Source of the DNA: Larkinella knui | Lineage (GTDB): Bacteria; Bacteroidota; Bacteroidia; Cytophagales; Spirosomataceae | Assembly (NCBI RefSeq): GCF_003858645.1 | Contig: NZ_RQJP01000002.1 | Location: 806,001-870,000, forward strand | Length of the DNA stretch: 64,000 nt | Reading direction: 5' to 3' | In this document: in pieces, positions 25,637 to 34,777 of the stretch | Layout: each line of letters begins with the position of its first letter | How positions within the stretch are numbered: the stretch's first letter is position 1 | Program-made: the position numbers and the translations under genes | Notes under the pieces: model-generated | What the model was told of the DNA's origin: nothing | Databases searched by the model: none | The model's input: only the letters and a program-made list of their open reading frames with translations

Positions 25637-27028
25637 TTATAAACCGTATTTCTCCAGCCGCCGGTAGAGCGCCTGCCGCGAAAGGCCCAACTCCCGGGCG
25701 ATGTCCGTGATGTTGCCGTGGTATTTCTGCATCGCCTGCTGAATCATCTTTTTCTCCATGTCCTCAATCTGGAGATTTTCCTGAAAGGGCAAATCCTTGT
25801 CCGTCGGAATGGCCGTCGGCGCATTGGCGCCAAAGTAAAAATCCTCCGGTTCGAGCACAGTTCCCTGCGCCAGAATAACCGCCCGTTCGATGGCGTGCTG
25901 CAATTCGCGGATGTTGCCCGGCCAGCGGTATTGCTGCAACTGCCGCGTTAGCGCCGGGCTGATGGAAGCCACTTTCCGGTTGTATTGCTTGCGGTATTGC
26001 TTCAGAAAATGCTCGGCCAGCGGCACAATGTCTTCGGGCCGTTCGCGCAGGGGAGGAATGTGAATCTCGATGGTATTGATCCGGTATAGCAAATCCTGCC
26101 GGAACGACCGGTCACTGACGTGCTGGTAAATCGGCGAGTTGGTCGCGCAGATCAGCCGGACGTCAATATTTTTGGGCTTATTTGTCCCCAGGCGCGTGAC
26201 GACCCGCTGTTGCAGCACCGTCAGGAGCTTGGCCTGCTGGGGCAGTGAAATATTGCCGATTTCGTCCAGGAAAATCGTCCCGCCCTGCGCTTCCTCAAAC
26301 CGCCCGGTTCGGTCTTCGCGGGCGTCGGTGAAGGCCCCTTTGACGTGGCCGAACAATTCGCTTTCGAACAAACTGTCGCTCAAGGCCCCCAGATCGACGC
26401 TCACAAACGGTTTGTCGCGCCGGAGCGAGCGTTGGTGCAACGCCCGGGCCACGACATCTTTTCCGGTCCCGTTCTCGCCCAGAATCAGTACATTGGCATC
26501 GGTTTCGGCAACCCGCTCAATGGTCGCAAAGACCTGCCGCATGGCGGGGCTGACGGCGACGTAACTGGACTGGTTTTGTGATTTACCCGCGGATCCTCGG
26601 TCCGGCGATCCGGTTTGGGCACCGGCTTTTGACAATCCGTTGCCCTCATCTTTGCGTCCTTCCAGGGCACTTTGCAGCGTGGCGAGCAGTTTGTCATTTT
26701 CCCACGGTTTGAGCACAAAATCCCGCGCACCGGACTTGATGGCCCGCACTGCCATTTCGACGTCACCGTAGGCCGTAATCAGAACAACCGCCGTAGTCGG
26801 TTTAATGTCCAGAATGCGGTCGAGCCACAAAAAACCTTCCCGGCCGCTGCTGTTGTCGCGCTGGAAATTCATATCGAGCAGCACCAGATCGTAGCTTCCG
26901 TTGGTGATCAAAAACGGAATCCGTTCGGGGTTCTTTTCAATATCAACTTGGGGATAATGGCGTTTGAGCAACAGTTTGGCTGCACTCAACACATCGACAT
27001 CGTCGTCAATAATCAGAAGTTTCGACAT
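25637..27028 (-). CDS. Sigma-54-dependent response regulator (NtrC/AtoC type)
   Basis: The ATG at 27028 (MSKLLIIDDDVDVLSAAKLL) gives 463 residues. The receiver domain has the acidic triplet at 8-10, phospho-acceptor Asp52 in LVLLDMNF and the lysine of FVLKPW. The AAA+ domain has Walker A GENGTGKD, Walker B GGTIFLDEIG, and the sigma-54 contact loop HVKGAFTDA, where the canonical reading is GAFTGA. A Fis-type helix-turn-helix (DIARELGLSRQALYRRLEKY) ends the protein. It is divergent from the adaptor gene; paired dyads and a -24/-12 promoter lie between them. It is the natural activator of the exporter array. Confidence 0.94.
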   Translation of the reverse strand: MSKLLIIDDDVDVLSAAKLLLKRHYPQVDIEKNPERIPFLITNGSYDLVLLDMNFQRDNSSGREGFLWLDRILDIKPTTAVVLITAYGDVEMAVRAIKSGARDFVLKPWENDKLLATLQSALEGRKDEGNGLSKAGAQTGSPDRGSAGKSQNQSSYVAVSPAMRQVFATIERVAETDANVLILGENGTGKDVVARALHQRSLRRDKPFVSVDLGALSDSLFESELFGHVKGAFTDAREDRTGRFEEAQGGTIFLDEIGNISLPQQAKLLTVLQQRVVTRLGTNKPKNIDVRLICATNSPIYQHVSDRSFRQDLLYRINTIEIHIPPLRERPEDIVPLAEHFLKQYRKQYNRKVASISPALTRQLQQYRWPGNIRELQHAIERAVILAQGTVLEPEDFYFGANAPTAIPTDKDLPFQENLQIEDMEKKMIQQAMQKYHGNITDIARELGLSRQALYRRLEKYGL

Positions 27029-27172
27029 AAAATTTTCAAGACGGTGCACTAAACAACCCGGTTTTGTCAGTCAGGATGCCTGTTTACAGCCTAAATATAG
27101 GCAGTCTGCCGGTTCGCTGCAAAACGGCTTACACAGACGGTAGAATGAGGGCCGATACGGTCGTTTTGTCCG

Positions 27173-27209
27173 TGTCCGCTTTCGGACAAAGTCTGTCCGC
27201 ATGTGGACA
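27173..27209. promoter_or_regulatory. Paired upstream activator dyads for the adaptor operon
   Basis: Dyad 27173-27188 is TGTCCG-CTTT-CGGACA, a perfect 6-bp palindrome. Dyad 27194-27209 is TGTCCG-CATG-TGGACA, with one arm mismatch. They start 21 bp apart, two helical turns, as expected for a cooperatively bound NtrC-type dimer pair. An extra half site TGTCCG lies at 27167-27172. The proximal dyad is centred about 89 bp before the inferred start. The same pair recurs at 55023-55059. Confidence 0.7.
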
Positions 27210-27264
27210 GGAATTAGGCCTCAAAAGCATTATAACCTACTGATTATCAGTAGCAGTAAATTAC

Positions 27265-27280
27265 TGGCACGTCAATTGGC
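27265..27280 (+). promoter_or_regulatory. Sigma-54 (-24/-12) promoter of the adaptor/ATPase operon
   Basis: TGGCACG (27265-27271), four bases, then TTGG (27276-27279) fits TGGCACG-N4-TTGC with one mismatch, GG in place of GC at -12. Start of transcription would be near 27291, giving a leader of about 68 nt. The activator gene is adjacent and dyads lie at the usual distance upstream. An odd palindrome CTACTGAT-T-ATCAGTAG is at 27238-27254. Confidence 0.72.
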
Positions 27281-27358
27281 ATTAGAATGATCAACGAGAT
27301 ACCGTCAGTTAAACGTTATCAACTTTTAATTATTCAACCAATCAATCTTTAAGAATTA

Positions 27359-28606
27359 ATGGATCGCGTATTACCTAAACGATTTTGGACAAGCCAGCGG
27401 ATTGCAATCGCAGTCGGTGGACTAGCAGTAGTGGGGTTGCTGGCGTACAACTTTCTATGGGCCGATCACCGTTCGAAACTGAACGTCGAGAAGGATAAAA
27501 TTACGATTTCAACCGTTTCAACCGGGACTTTTGACGATTTTATTGTGGTAACCGGTGTTGTTCAGCCCTTGAAAACCATTCGGCTCGATGCCATTGCCGG
27601 TGGCTATGTGACGGAGAAATTAGTGGAAGGCGGAGCGATGGTGAAACAGGGACAGGTTTTACTCCGGTTGGAAAACCAGAATCTGCGACTCAATTTCCTC
27701 CAGTCTGAAACCGAAGCCAACCGATTGGTCAACGATTTGCAAAACACCCGCCAGCGGTTGCGGGTCGAACGTTATACACTGCAAAAAACCCTCTCGGATC
27801 TGGATTTTCAACTCGACAAGGCCAAAGATGCTTTCGATCGTCAGTCGAAACTGTATAAAGACAAAGCCATTCCCGAACAGGATTATCTGACCGCCAAACG
27901 GGATTATGACCGCCTGGTTGAACAACGGAAAATTGAAGTCGAATCGCAGAAATACCAGCAGGAAAACTCCCTGATCCAGATCAAACAATTGGAAGAAACG
28001 CTGGCCCGGACGCAGAAAAACGTAGCACTCTGGCAACAGACGTTGAACAACCTGGTGGTGAAAGCACCGGTTTCCGGCCAACTCTCGTCGATCGACATTG
28101 AAGTGGGCTCGAACATCAACCAGGGCCAGAACATCGGCCAGATTGACGATTTGAACGGTTTCAAAATGCGGGTTGGGGTCGACGAACACTACAACAACCG
28201 CATCTTCGCCGGCCTGAATGGCTCTTTTGAATACAACGGTGCCAACCACCCGCTGCAAATTACCCGGGTTTATCCGGAATCGCGCAACGGTCGGATCGAT
28301 GTCGATATGATTTTTATGAAAGCCGCTCCCGAAGGTCTCAAACGCGGCCAGTCGACCCCAATTCAACTCGAACTGGGTAAAGCGTCGAAAGCCACGCTGC
28401 TGCCGGTGGGCGGTTTCTTCTCCGATACGGGTGGCAACTGGGTGTATGTAGTGGATAAACTGGGCAACCGGGCCGTGAAACGGAACATCACGCTGGGCCG
28501 TAAAAACCCTGAATATTTCGAAGTACTGACCGGCCTGGAGCCTGGCGAACAGGTCATTACGTCGTCGTACGAAAACTTTGGAGACAACGAAGTCCTTGAA
28601 TTTTAA
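27359..28606 (+). CDS. HlyD/MacA-family periplasmic adaptor of the ABC exporter
   Basis: This is a 415-residue inner-membrane-anchored adaptor. A single helix lies at about 17-36 and the rest is periplasmic. The barrel-sandwich half TGVVQPLKTIRLDAIAGGYV leads into a long coiled-coil hairpin (about 110-225, heptad-rich, with IPEQDYLTAKRDYDRLVEQR at the turn). The lipoyl half returns with VVKAPVSGQLSSIDIEVGSN. The C-terminal membrane-proximal part is GLEPGEQVITSSYENFG. It should bridge an FtsX-like permease and a TolC-type channel, as MacA does for MacB. It is the first gene of the sigma-54-driven unit; the ATPase gene follows after 130 bp. Confidence 0.93.
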   Translation: MDRVLPKRFWTSQRIAIAVGGLAVVGLLAYNFLWADHRSKLNVEKDKITISTVSTGTFDDFIVVTGVVQPLKTIRLDAIAGGYVTEKLVEGGAMVKQGQVLLRLENQNLRLNFLQSETEANRLVNDLQNTRQRLRVERYTLQKTLSDLDFQLDKAKDAFDRQSKLYKDKAIPEQDYLTAKRDYDRLVEQRKIEVESQKYQQENSLIQIKQLEETLARTQKNVALWQQTLNNLVVKAPVSGQLSSIDIEVGSNINQGQNIGQIDDLNGFKMRVGVDEHYNNRIFAGLNGSFEYNGANHPLQITRVYPESRNGRIDVDMIFMKAAPEGLKRGQSTPIQLELGKASKATLLPVGGFFSDTGGNWVYVVDKLGNRAVKRNITLGRKNPEYFEVLTGLEPGEQVITSSYENFGDNEVLEF

Positions 28607-28621
28607 CTCCGCTGAACTCCC

Positions 28622-28683
28622 TTTTCTCTGCTTACCTCCGCGAAATAGCAATTAACTTGTTACGCGGAGTTGAGCAGAGAAAA
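28622..28683. repeat. Inverted repeat between adaptor and ATPase genes (family C), copy 2
   Basis: Arms 28622-28642 (begins TTTTCTCTGCTTACCTCCGC) and 28663-28683 pair with two mismatches. Further GCAGAG words continue to 28710. It shares its core with the repeat at 17908-18003. In RNA it would form a strong hairpin inside the operon and could lower ATPase expression relative to the adaptor or protect the upstream message. Confidence 0.7.
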
Positions 28684-28736
28684 TCAGAGTTACGCAGAGA
28701 ATAGCAGAGTAATCAATCAGAAACCAGTTCAGCAAT

Positions 28737-29414
<678 letters not shown>

Positions 29415-29419
29415 AAATC

Positions 29420-29449
29420 GGGTCTTCCCCGGCTGTGCCCGGAAGACCC
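29420..29449 (+). terminator. GC-rich hairpin after the ATPase gene
   Basis: GGGTCTTCC (29420-29428) pairs exactly with GGAAGACCC (29441-29449), extended inward by further C/G pairs, beginning 5 bp after the ATPase stop. No U-tract follows, so it may be an attenuator or mRNA stabiliser separating ATPase from permease expression rather than a full terminator. Confidence 0.6.
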
Positions 29450-29456
29450 CACTCCT

Positions 29457-29651
29457 ATGAAAACGTTATTCCTTTTGCTCGTGATGGTTTGCCTGGGCCA
29501 GTCTGCTTCCGCGATTGGCCATCCACACAACCTTTTTTCGGCCCACCGGAAGGTGAAACAGTATGTACCGAAAACGAGGGACAGCCAACGATCAGATTGC
29601 AAATTGCCGGAACCGACCTTGGTAAAATTTGTCCGGGCGCTGGCCATTTAA
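29457..29651 (+). CDS. Possible small secreted peptide, 64 aa
   Basis: The ATG at 29457 opens a frame with a textbook leader, MKTLFLLLVMVCLGQSASA, then 45 polar residues with no recognised motif. It lies between the ATPase hairpin and the first permease. It could be a small exported partner of the transporter. It could also be the relic of a longer gene: an overlapping frame in its second half (QPTIRLQIAGTDLGK) also looks protein-like, so a frameshift is possible. Confidence 0.35.
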   Translation: MKTLFLLLVMVCLGQSASAIGHPHNLFSAHRKVKQYVPKTRDSQRSDCKLPEPTLVKFVRALAI

Positions 29652-29759
29652 GCGCATCCACACCATTCGAAGCGGTACACAGGGTTGCCATTTGAAGCCA
29701 GACCCTGTGTACCGGTCTGTTTATACGTTTATCCGAACCGGCGAACCGGCTTCTTTCGT

Positions 29760-32180
29760 ATGCTTTTCAACTACATCAAAATTGCGCTGCGGAACCTGTG
29801 GAAACACAAAACGTTCGCACTGGTCAATGTCATTGGCATGTCGGTAGCTTTTGCGAGCTGCCTGTTGCTGTTTCTGGCCGCCTGGTCGCACCTGACATTC
29901 GATAACTTCCACGCCAACGGCGAGCAGTTGTACATGATTTATCAACAATCGGGGCCAAAGGAAAAATCGGCCACGATGCCCGCTCCGTTGACACCGGCCC
30001 TGCGGCAAGACCTCCTGCCGGAAATTGCGCACATTACGCGGGTGGTCGACGGGGGCGGTGCCGTGCGGTATCGCGATCAGGAATTTGAAAAAAGCATCCG
30101 GTTTGTCGATCCCGATTTTTTCGAGATGTTTTCATTTCCGCTGCGGAAAGGCCATTCGCTCACCGTTCTCAACAGCCTGAGCAGCATCGTTATCAGCGAA
30201 AAAACCGCCCAGTCTATTTTTGGAACGGCCGACCCCGTCGGAAAAACACTGTCGCTGCGCGTCGGTGAAAGCTGGAAACCGTTCGTGGTGTCGGGCGTCG
30301 TCGCCGATGCACCCACCAATTCCAGTCTCAAATTCGATATGCTGGCCCGGTTTGAAGCCTATCCGGAATACCAGCAAAATAAAGATCAGTGGGACAACCG
30401 CTTCCACTCGGTCTTTATCCAGGTCGATCGGAAAACCAGCCAGGCCGCGTTTGAAAAACGGCTCCGGCCTTTCGTTGCCAAATACTTTGCCGGTAACATC
30501 CGGAATCTGAAACGCGACGGCGGCCAACCCGACGAAAACGGCGACCTGACCAGCCTGCGGTTGCTGCCCTTGGCCGATTTGCATTTCGACACCGAAATTG
30601 GCGGAGGCAATGGCTCGCCCGTCAAGCGATCCTACCCGATTCTGCTGCTGGTGGTCGCCGGTTTTATCGTGCTGATTGCCTGCATCAACTTCATCAACCT
30701 TTCCACCGCCCGCTCCATGACGCGCTCCCGCGAGGTCGGTATGCGCAAAGTGCTGGGTGCCCTCAAACAGCAGCTGGTTTTCCAGTTCTGGGGCGAAGCC
30801 TTTATTCTTTGCCTGCTTTCCCTGGTCTTGGGTAGTCTTTTGGTGCTGGGTCTGGTGTCTGAACTTAACAACATTTTAAAAACGAAAGCATCCCTTTCGT
30901 ACCTGACCAGCCCCGGCGTCCTGATTTCTATGGGGGTGGTTTTTCTGCTCATTACCTTCGTAGCCGGCGGCTATCCGGCCTTGTTTGTGGCGCGGTTGAA
31001 CACCATTCAGATTCTGAAAGGCCGGGTGTCGCTGGGCAAAACCGGGGCGGTTCGCAATACGCTGCTGATTGTTCAGTTTGCCATTGCTACCTTTCTGATT
31101 GCCTGCACATTGATTGCCTGGCAGCAAGTCACGTTTCTGCGGAATATGCCGCTGGGGTTCAATGAAAACCAGGTGATTAGCATTCCTGTCGGAAACTCGG
31201 TCAACGGGCGGCAGGTCCTGAAACTTTTCCGGGATAAACTCGCCCAACAGCCCCGCGTTCTGAGTGTTACGGGAGCCTACAAGAATTTTGGGCGCGGTCT
31301 GGACGGTTCAACCGTTACATCCATTGTGGGTTTTGAGCACAAAAACAAAGTGGTTCGGAGCCACTGGCAGCCCATCGATTACGACTACCTGAAAACCCTC
31401 GACATCAAGCTGCTGGCCGGACGCGATTTTTCCCGGAAATACGCCACGGACACCACCACCAGCGTCATCATCAACGAAACGATGGCGAAAGAACTGGGCG
31501 AGAAAAACCCCGTCGGAACCCTTCTGAACGTAAACGACGGCGAACCACCCCTGGTGGTGATCGGCGTCGTGAAAGATTACCACCACGAATCGCTCAAGAA
31601 AACCGTCCAGCCCAATACGCTGCTCATGAACCAGGAGTGGCCGATTGGGTACGTTCTGGTCAAAATTGCCCCGGACAACGTACCGGCCACGATGGCGGTT
31701 TTGAAAAGAGCCTGGGAGGATGTTGCGCCCAAATCCGAATTTCAGGGTAGCTTCCTCGACGAAAATACCGACCGGCAATACCAGTCGGAAGAGCAAATGG
31801 CGAAACTGTTTATCACAGCCGCCGGAGTGGCCATTGTGCTGTCGTGCATGGGTTTATTCGCCATTGCCATCATGATCATGGCGCAGCGGACCAAAGAAAT
31901 CGGCGTCCGGAAAGTCCTGGGAGCCAGCGTCGCCAGCATCGTCGCGTTGTTGTCGAAGGACTTCCTGAAACTGGTCCTGGTCGGTATTGTCATTGCCTCC
32001 CCCCTGGCGTGGTGGCTGATGAACCAATGGCTGCAGGAATACGCGTTCAAGATCGACATTGAATGGTGGGTTTTCGCCCTCGCCGGTTTGCTCGCCATTG
32101 TCATTGCTTTCGTGACGGTCAGTTTCCACAGCATCAAAACCGCTTTGATGAATCCGGTGAAGAGCCTTAAAACGGAATAA
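29760..32180 (+). CDS. FtsX-like ABC permease P1 (double MacB_PCD-FtsX)
   Basis: I use the ATG at 29760 (MLFNYIKIALRNLWKHKTFA), since all paralogues start this way; 806 residues. The chain is an internal tandem duplication. It has a first helix at about 20-42, a periplasmic domain, three helices, another helix near 430, a second periplasmic domain and three final helices. Each half ends in a coupling region that should contact the ATPase: TARSMTRSREVGMRKVLGA (about 314-332) and QRTKEIGVRKVLGAS (about 709-723). The C-terminus SFHSIKTALMNPVKSLKTE is the shared tail of the array. Because it holds both halves, one chain may equal a whole transmembrane dimer. It is the first permease after the ATPase gene. 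Confidence 0.93.
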   Translation: MLFNYIKIALRNLWKHKTFALVNVIGMSVAFASCLLLFLAAWSHLTFDNFHANGEQLYMIYQQSGPKEKSATMPAPLTPALRQDLLPEIAHITRVVDGGGAVRYRDQEFEKSIRFVDPDFFEMFSFPLRKGHSLTVLNSLSSIVISEKTAQSIFGTADPVGKTLSLRVGESWKPFVVSGVVADAPTNSSLKFDMLARFEAYPEYQQNKDQWDNRFHSVFIQVDRKTSQAAFEKRLRPFVAKYFAGNIRNLKRDGGQPDENGDLTSLRLLPLADLHFDTEIGGGNGSPVKRSYPILLLVVAGFIVLIACINFINLSTARSMTRSREVGMRKVLGALKQQLVFQFWGEAFILCLLSLVLGSLLVLGLVSELNNILKTKASLSYLTSPGVLISMGVVFLLITFVAGGYPALFVARLNTIQILKGRVSLGKTGAVRNTLLIVQFAIATFLIACTLIAWQQVTFLRNMPLGFNENQVISIPVGNSVNGRQVLKLFRDKLAQQPRVLSVTGAYKNFGRGLDGSTVTSIVGFEHKNKVVRSHWQPIDYDYLKTLDIKLLAGRDFSRKYATDTTTSVIINETMAKELGEKNPVGTLLNVNDGEPPLVVIGVVKDYHHESLKKTVQPNTLLMNQEWPIGYVLVKIAPDNVPATMAVLKRAWEDVAPKSEFQGSFLDENTDRQYQSEEQMAKLFITAAGVAIVLSCMGLFAIAIMIMAQRTKEIGVRKVLGASVASIVALLSKDFLKLVLVGIVIASPLAWWLMNQWLQEYAFKIDIEWWVFALAGLLAIVIAFVTVSFHSIKTALMNPVKSLKTE

Positions 32181-32181
32181 C

Positions 32182-32265
32182 GTACCCACGGGCTAAAGTC
32201 CGTGAAACCTCTATACATCCAGAATCTCACGGACTAAACGGGGCCGCCCGGCGGTCCGTGGGTAC
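32182..32265. repeat. Palindromic spacer P1/P2 (family A)
   Basis: The element starts 1 bp after the P1 stop with GTACCCACGGGCTAAAGTCC and ends with the complementary GGTCCGTGGGTAC, 7 bp before the P2 ATG. Nested inside is a second CACGGACTAAA arm. The element therefore fills the spacer. Confidence 0.8.
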
Positions 32266-32272
32266 AACCAAC

Positions 32273-34690
32273 ATGCTAACGAACTACTTCAAAATCGCTT
32301 TTCGGAACCTGGTACGCCATAAGGTGTTCTCGGCCATCAACATCGTCGGGCTGGCCATCGGAATTGCGGCTTGCCTGCTGATTTTGCAGTACGTCGACTT
32401 TGAGTTGAGCTACGACAACTTTCACGCGAAGGGCGACCGGATTTACCGCGTCAAGCAGGACCGGTACGACAAAGGCAAGCTGAGCACGCAGTGGGCCGGG
32501 GGCGCACAGGCGGCCGGAAATTCGTTCAAAGCCAACTTCCCGGAAGTCGAAGATTACGTGAAAGTGCTGAAACGCCGGGCGTTGATTGCCGATTACGGCG
32601 AAAAAAGCCTGAAAGTCGAGAAGGTATTTATTGCCAGCCAGTCCTTTTTCAAGATCTTTTCGTACCCGCTTCTGGCCGGTGACCCCAATACCGTGCTGAC
32701 CGAACCCAATACCATCGTGCTGTCCGAATCGGTGGCTAAAAGGCTGTTTGGCAAGGAGCAACCGCTTGGCAAAACCATTCGGTTAAACCAGCAAAAAGCC
32801 GTCAAAGTAGCGGGCGTCTACCGGGATATGCCCGCCAATACGCATTTACATGCCGATCTGCTGATTCCCCACGTGACGTTTATCAAGGAAGTTGGGCCGG
32901 ATAACAACCCGGATAACGCCTGGATGTGGGACGGTGCCCTGGCGTATTTGCTGCTGCGCCCGGATGCCAGCCCGAAAGCCCTGGAAGCCAAATTTGTTCC
33001 GTATATCGAAAAAACCATCGGCGCAGAACTGAAAAAATACGATGCCGGTGCAGTATATACGCTTCAACCCCTGAAAGACATTCACCTTTATTCGCACCTG
33101 ATGGAAGAGGCCGAACCCAACGGCGACGGCAATACGGTTTATCTCCTGCTGGCGATTGCGTTTTTCATCGTCGTCATTGCCTGGGTCAACTACATCAACC
33201 TCGCCACGGCGCGGGCCATCAACCGGGCCAGGGAAGTCGGTATTCGCAAAGCCGTCGGGTCGCAGCGGGGCCAATTGATCCGGCAGTTTCTGATCGAATC
33301 GGTACTGCTCAACGGGTTGGCCGTTGTTCTGGCCCTGGGATTCGTCGTTGCCGTCATGCCGCTTTTCAATTCGTTATCGGGCCAGCATCTGACGCTGTCG
33401 TTGCTGGGCAACTGGACGTTCTGGCTGGCGTTGAGCACCTTATTTGTCATCGGAACCTTCTTTTCGGGTTTATATCCGGCTTTTGTCTTGTCCGGTTTCC
33501 GGCCGGTAACGGTTTTGAAAGGCAAGATGGTGACTTCGCGGCAAGGCATTATTCTGCGGAAATCGCTGGTCATTTTTCAGTTTGCGGCTTCGCTGTTTCT
33601 GCTGGTCGGAACGCTGGCGGTATTCCGGCAAATCAGCTTTATGCAGGAGCAAAGTCTGGGCATCAACATCGACCAGACGCTGGTGATCAACCCGCCCATT
33701 ATCCGGACGGATTCCACCTTTATGCGGCAAATGGTGGCTTTCAAGGAAGAACTGTTGCGGCAACCCACCATTCGGCACGTGGCCGCGTCGTCGGTTGTTC
33801 CCGGCCAGGCGTCGGACTGGAACGCGGGCGGTATTCGACTAAAAGGGGCCGACGAAAGCAAAGGCAGCCAATACCGGGTCATTGCCGTCGATTATGATTT
33901 CCTGAAAACCTTCGACCTGAAACTGCTGGCCGGACGCGATTTTTCGAAAGAATACGGTCTGGAAAAGAAAGCCGTCATCTTCAACAAAATGGCCATCAAG
34001 CAATTAGGGTTCAACAACCCGGCGGAGGCCATTGGCAAAGAAATTGATTTCTGGGGCCAGCCTTTTACGATCGTTGGCGTGACTGACAATTTCCACCAGC
34101 AATCCCTGCGCGATGCTTTTGAACCCTTGATTCTCCGGTTGATTCCCGACGCGGGTGGTTATTTCTCGATCAAAATGGCATCGAGTGAGTTGAAAACCAC
34201 CATTGCGACGGTGCAGAGCGAATGGAACCGGTTTTTTCCCGGTAACCCGTTTGAATATTTCTTTCTGGACGAACATTTCAATGCGCAGTATCAGGCCGAC
34301 CAGCGGTTTGGGCAAGTCTTCGGGTTGTTCACCGGTTTAGCCATTCTGGTGGCCTGTCTGGGTCTGTTCGGGCTGGCATCGTTCACCACGGCCCAGCGGA
34401 CGAAGGAAATCGGCATTCGCAAGGTGCTGGGAGCGTCGGTACCCGAAATCGTGCAGATGCTTTACAAAGAGTTTGCCATCCTGATTCTGATTGCCTGCGT
34501 GGTAGCGACTCCGCTGGCGTGGCTGGCCGTGAGTCAGTGGCTCAACACGTATGCGTTCCGGGCAGATCTGCAATGGTGGCTTTTTGTCCTGCCGTTCGTG
34601 CTGGTGCTGGCCATTGCGCTGTTGACGGTATCGTTTCAGTCGGTGAAGGCGGCTTTGATGAATCCAGTCACCTCACTGCGTTCGGAATAG
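32273..34690 (+). CDS. FtsX-like ABC permease P2
   Basis: The ATG at 32273 (MLTNYFKIAFRNLVRHKVFS) follows the palindromic spacer by 7 bp; 805 residues. The first periplasmic domain contains the array-typical FHAKGDRIYRVKQDRYD and PLLAGDPNTVLTEPNTIVLS. Coupling regions are TARAINRAREVGIRKAVGS (about 311-329) and QRTKEIGIRKVLGAS (about 708-722). The tail is SFQSVKAALMNPVTSLRSE. It lacks any nucleotide-binding motif, so it depends on the separate ATPase. The stop codon shares its last base with the next palindromic element. Confidence 0.93.
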   Translation: MLTNYFKIAFRNLVRHKVFSAINIVGLAIGIAACLLILQYVDFELSYDNFHAKGDRIYRVKQDRYDKGKLSTQWAGGAQAAGNSFKANFPEVEDYVKVLKRRALIADYGEKSLKVEKVFIASQSFFKIFSYPLLAGDPNTVLTEPNTIVLSESVAKRLFGKEQPLGKTIRLNQQKAVKVAGVYRDMPANTHLHADLLIPHVTFIKEVGPDNNPDNAWMWDGALAYLLLRPDASPKALEAKFVPYIEKTIGAELKKYDAGAVYTLQPLKDIHLYSHLMEEAEPNGDGNTVYLLLAIAFFIVVIAWVNYINLATARAINRAREVGIRKAVGSQRGQLIRQFLIESVLLNGLAVVLALGFVVAVMPLFNSLSGQHLTLSLLGNWTFWLALSTLFVIGTFFSGLYPAFVLSGFRPVTVLKGKMVTSRQGIILRKSLVIFQFAASLFLLVGTLAVFRQISFMQEQSLGINIDQTLVINPPIIRTDSTFMRQMVAFKEELLRQPTIRHVAASSVVPGQASDWNAGGIRLKGADESKGSQYRVIAVDYDFLKTFDLKLLAGRDFSKEYGLEKKAVIFNKMAIKQLGFNNPAEAIGKEIDFWGQPFTIVGVTDNFHQQSLRDAFEPLILRLIPDAGGYFSIKMASSELKTTIATVQSEWNRFFPGNPFEYFFLDEHFNAQYQADQRFGQVFGLFTGLAILVACLGLFGLASFTTAQRTKEIGIRKVLGASVPEIVQMLYKEFAILILIACVVATPLAWLAVSQWLNTYAFRADLQWWLFVLPFVLVLAIALLTVSFQSVKAALMNPVTSLRSE

Positions 34691-34777
34691 TACCCCCGGA
34701 CTTTAGTCCGTGAGATACTCACCTATTCTGATGCCACATTTATGCCCAGTATCTCACGGACTAAAGTCCGGGGGTAC
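34690..34777. repeat. Palindromic spacer between P2 and the Uma2 gene (family A)
   Basis: Arms GTACCCCCGGACTTTAGTCC (from 34690) and the exact complement ending at 34777 enclose a 26-bp-paired stem with GTGAGATACT on its inner part. It touches the P2 stop on one side and the stop of the opposing Uma2 gene on the other. This is the most regular member of the family and could terminate both genes. Confidence 0.82.

Noticed and set aside
29500-29695. Overlapping frame (QPTIRLQIAGTDLGK...) in the second half of the small secreted ORF
   Set aside because: No start of its own with good context. Kept only as a hint that the small ORF may be frameshifted.
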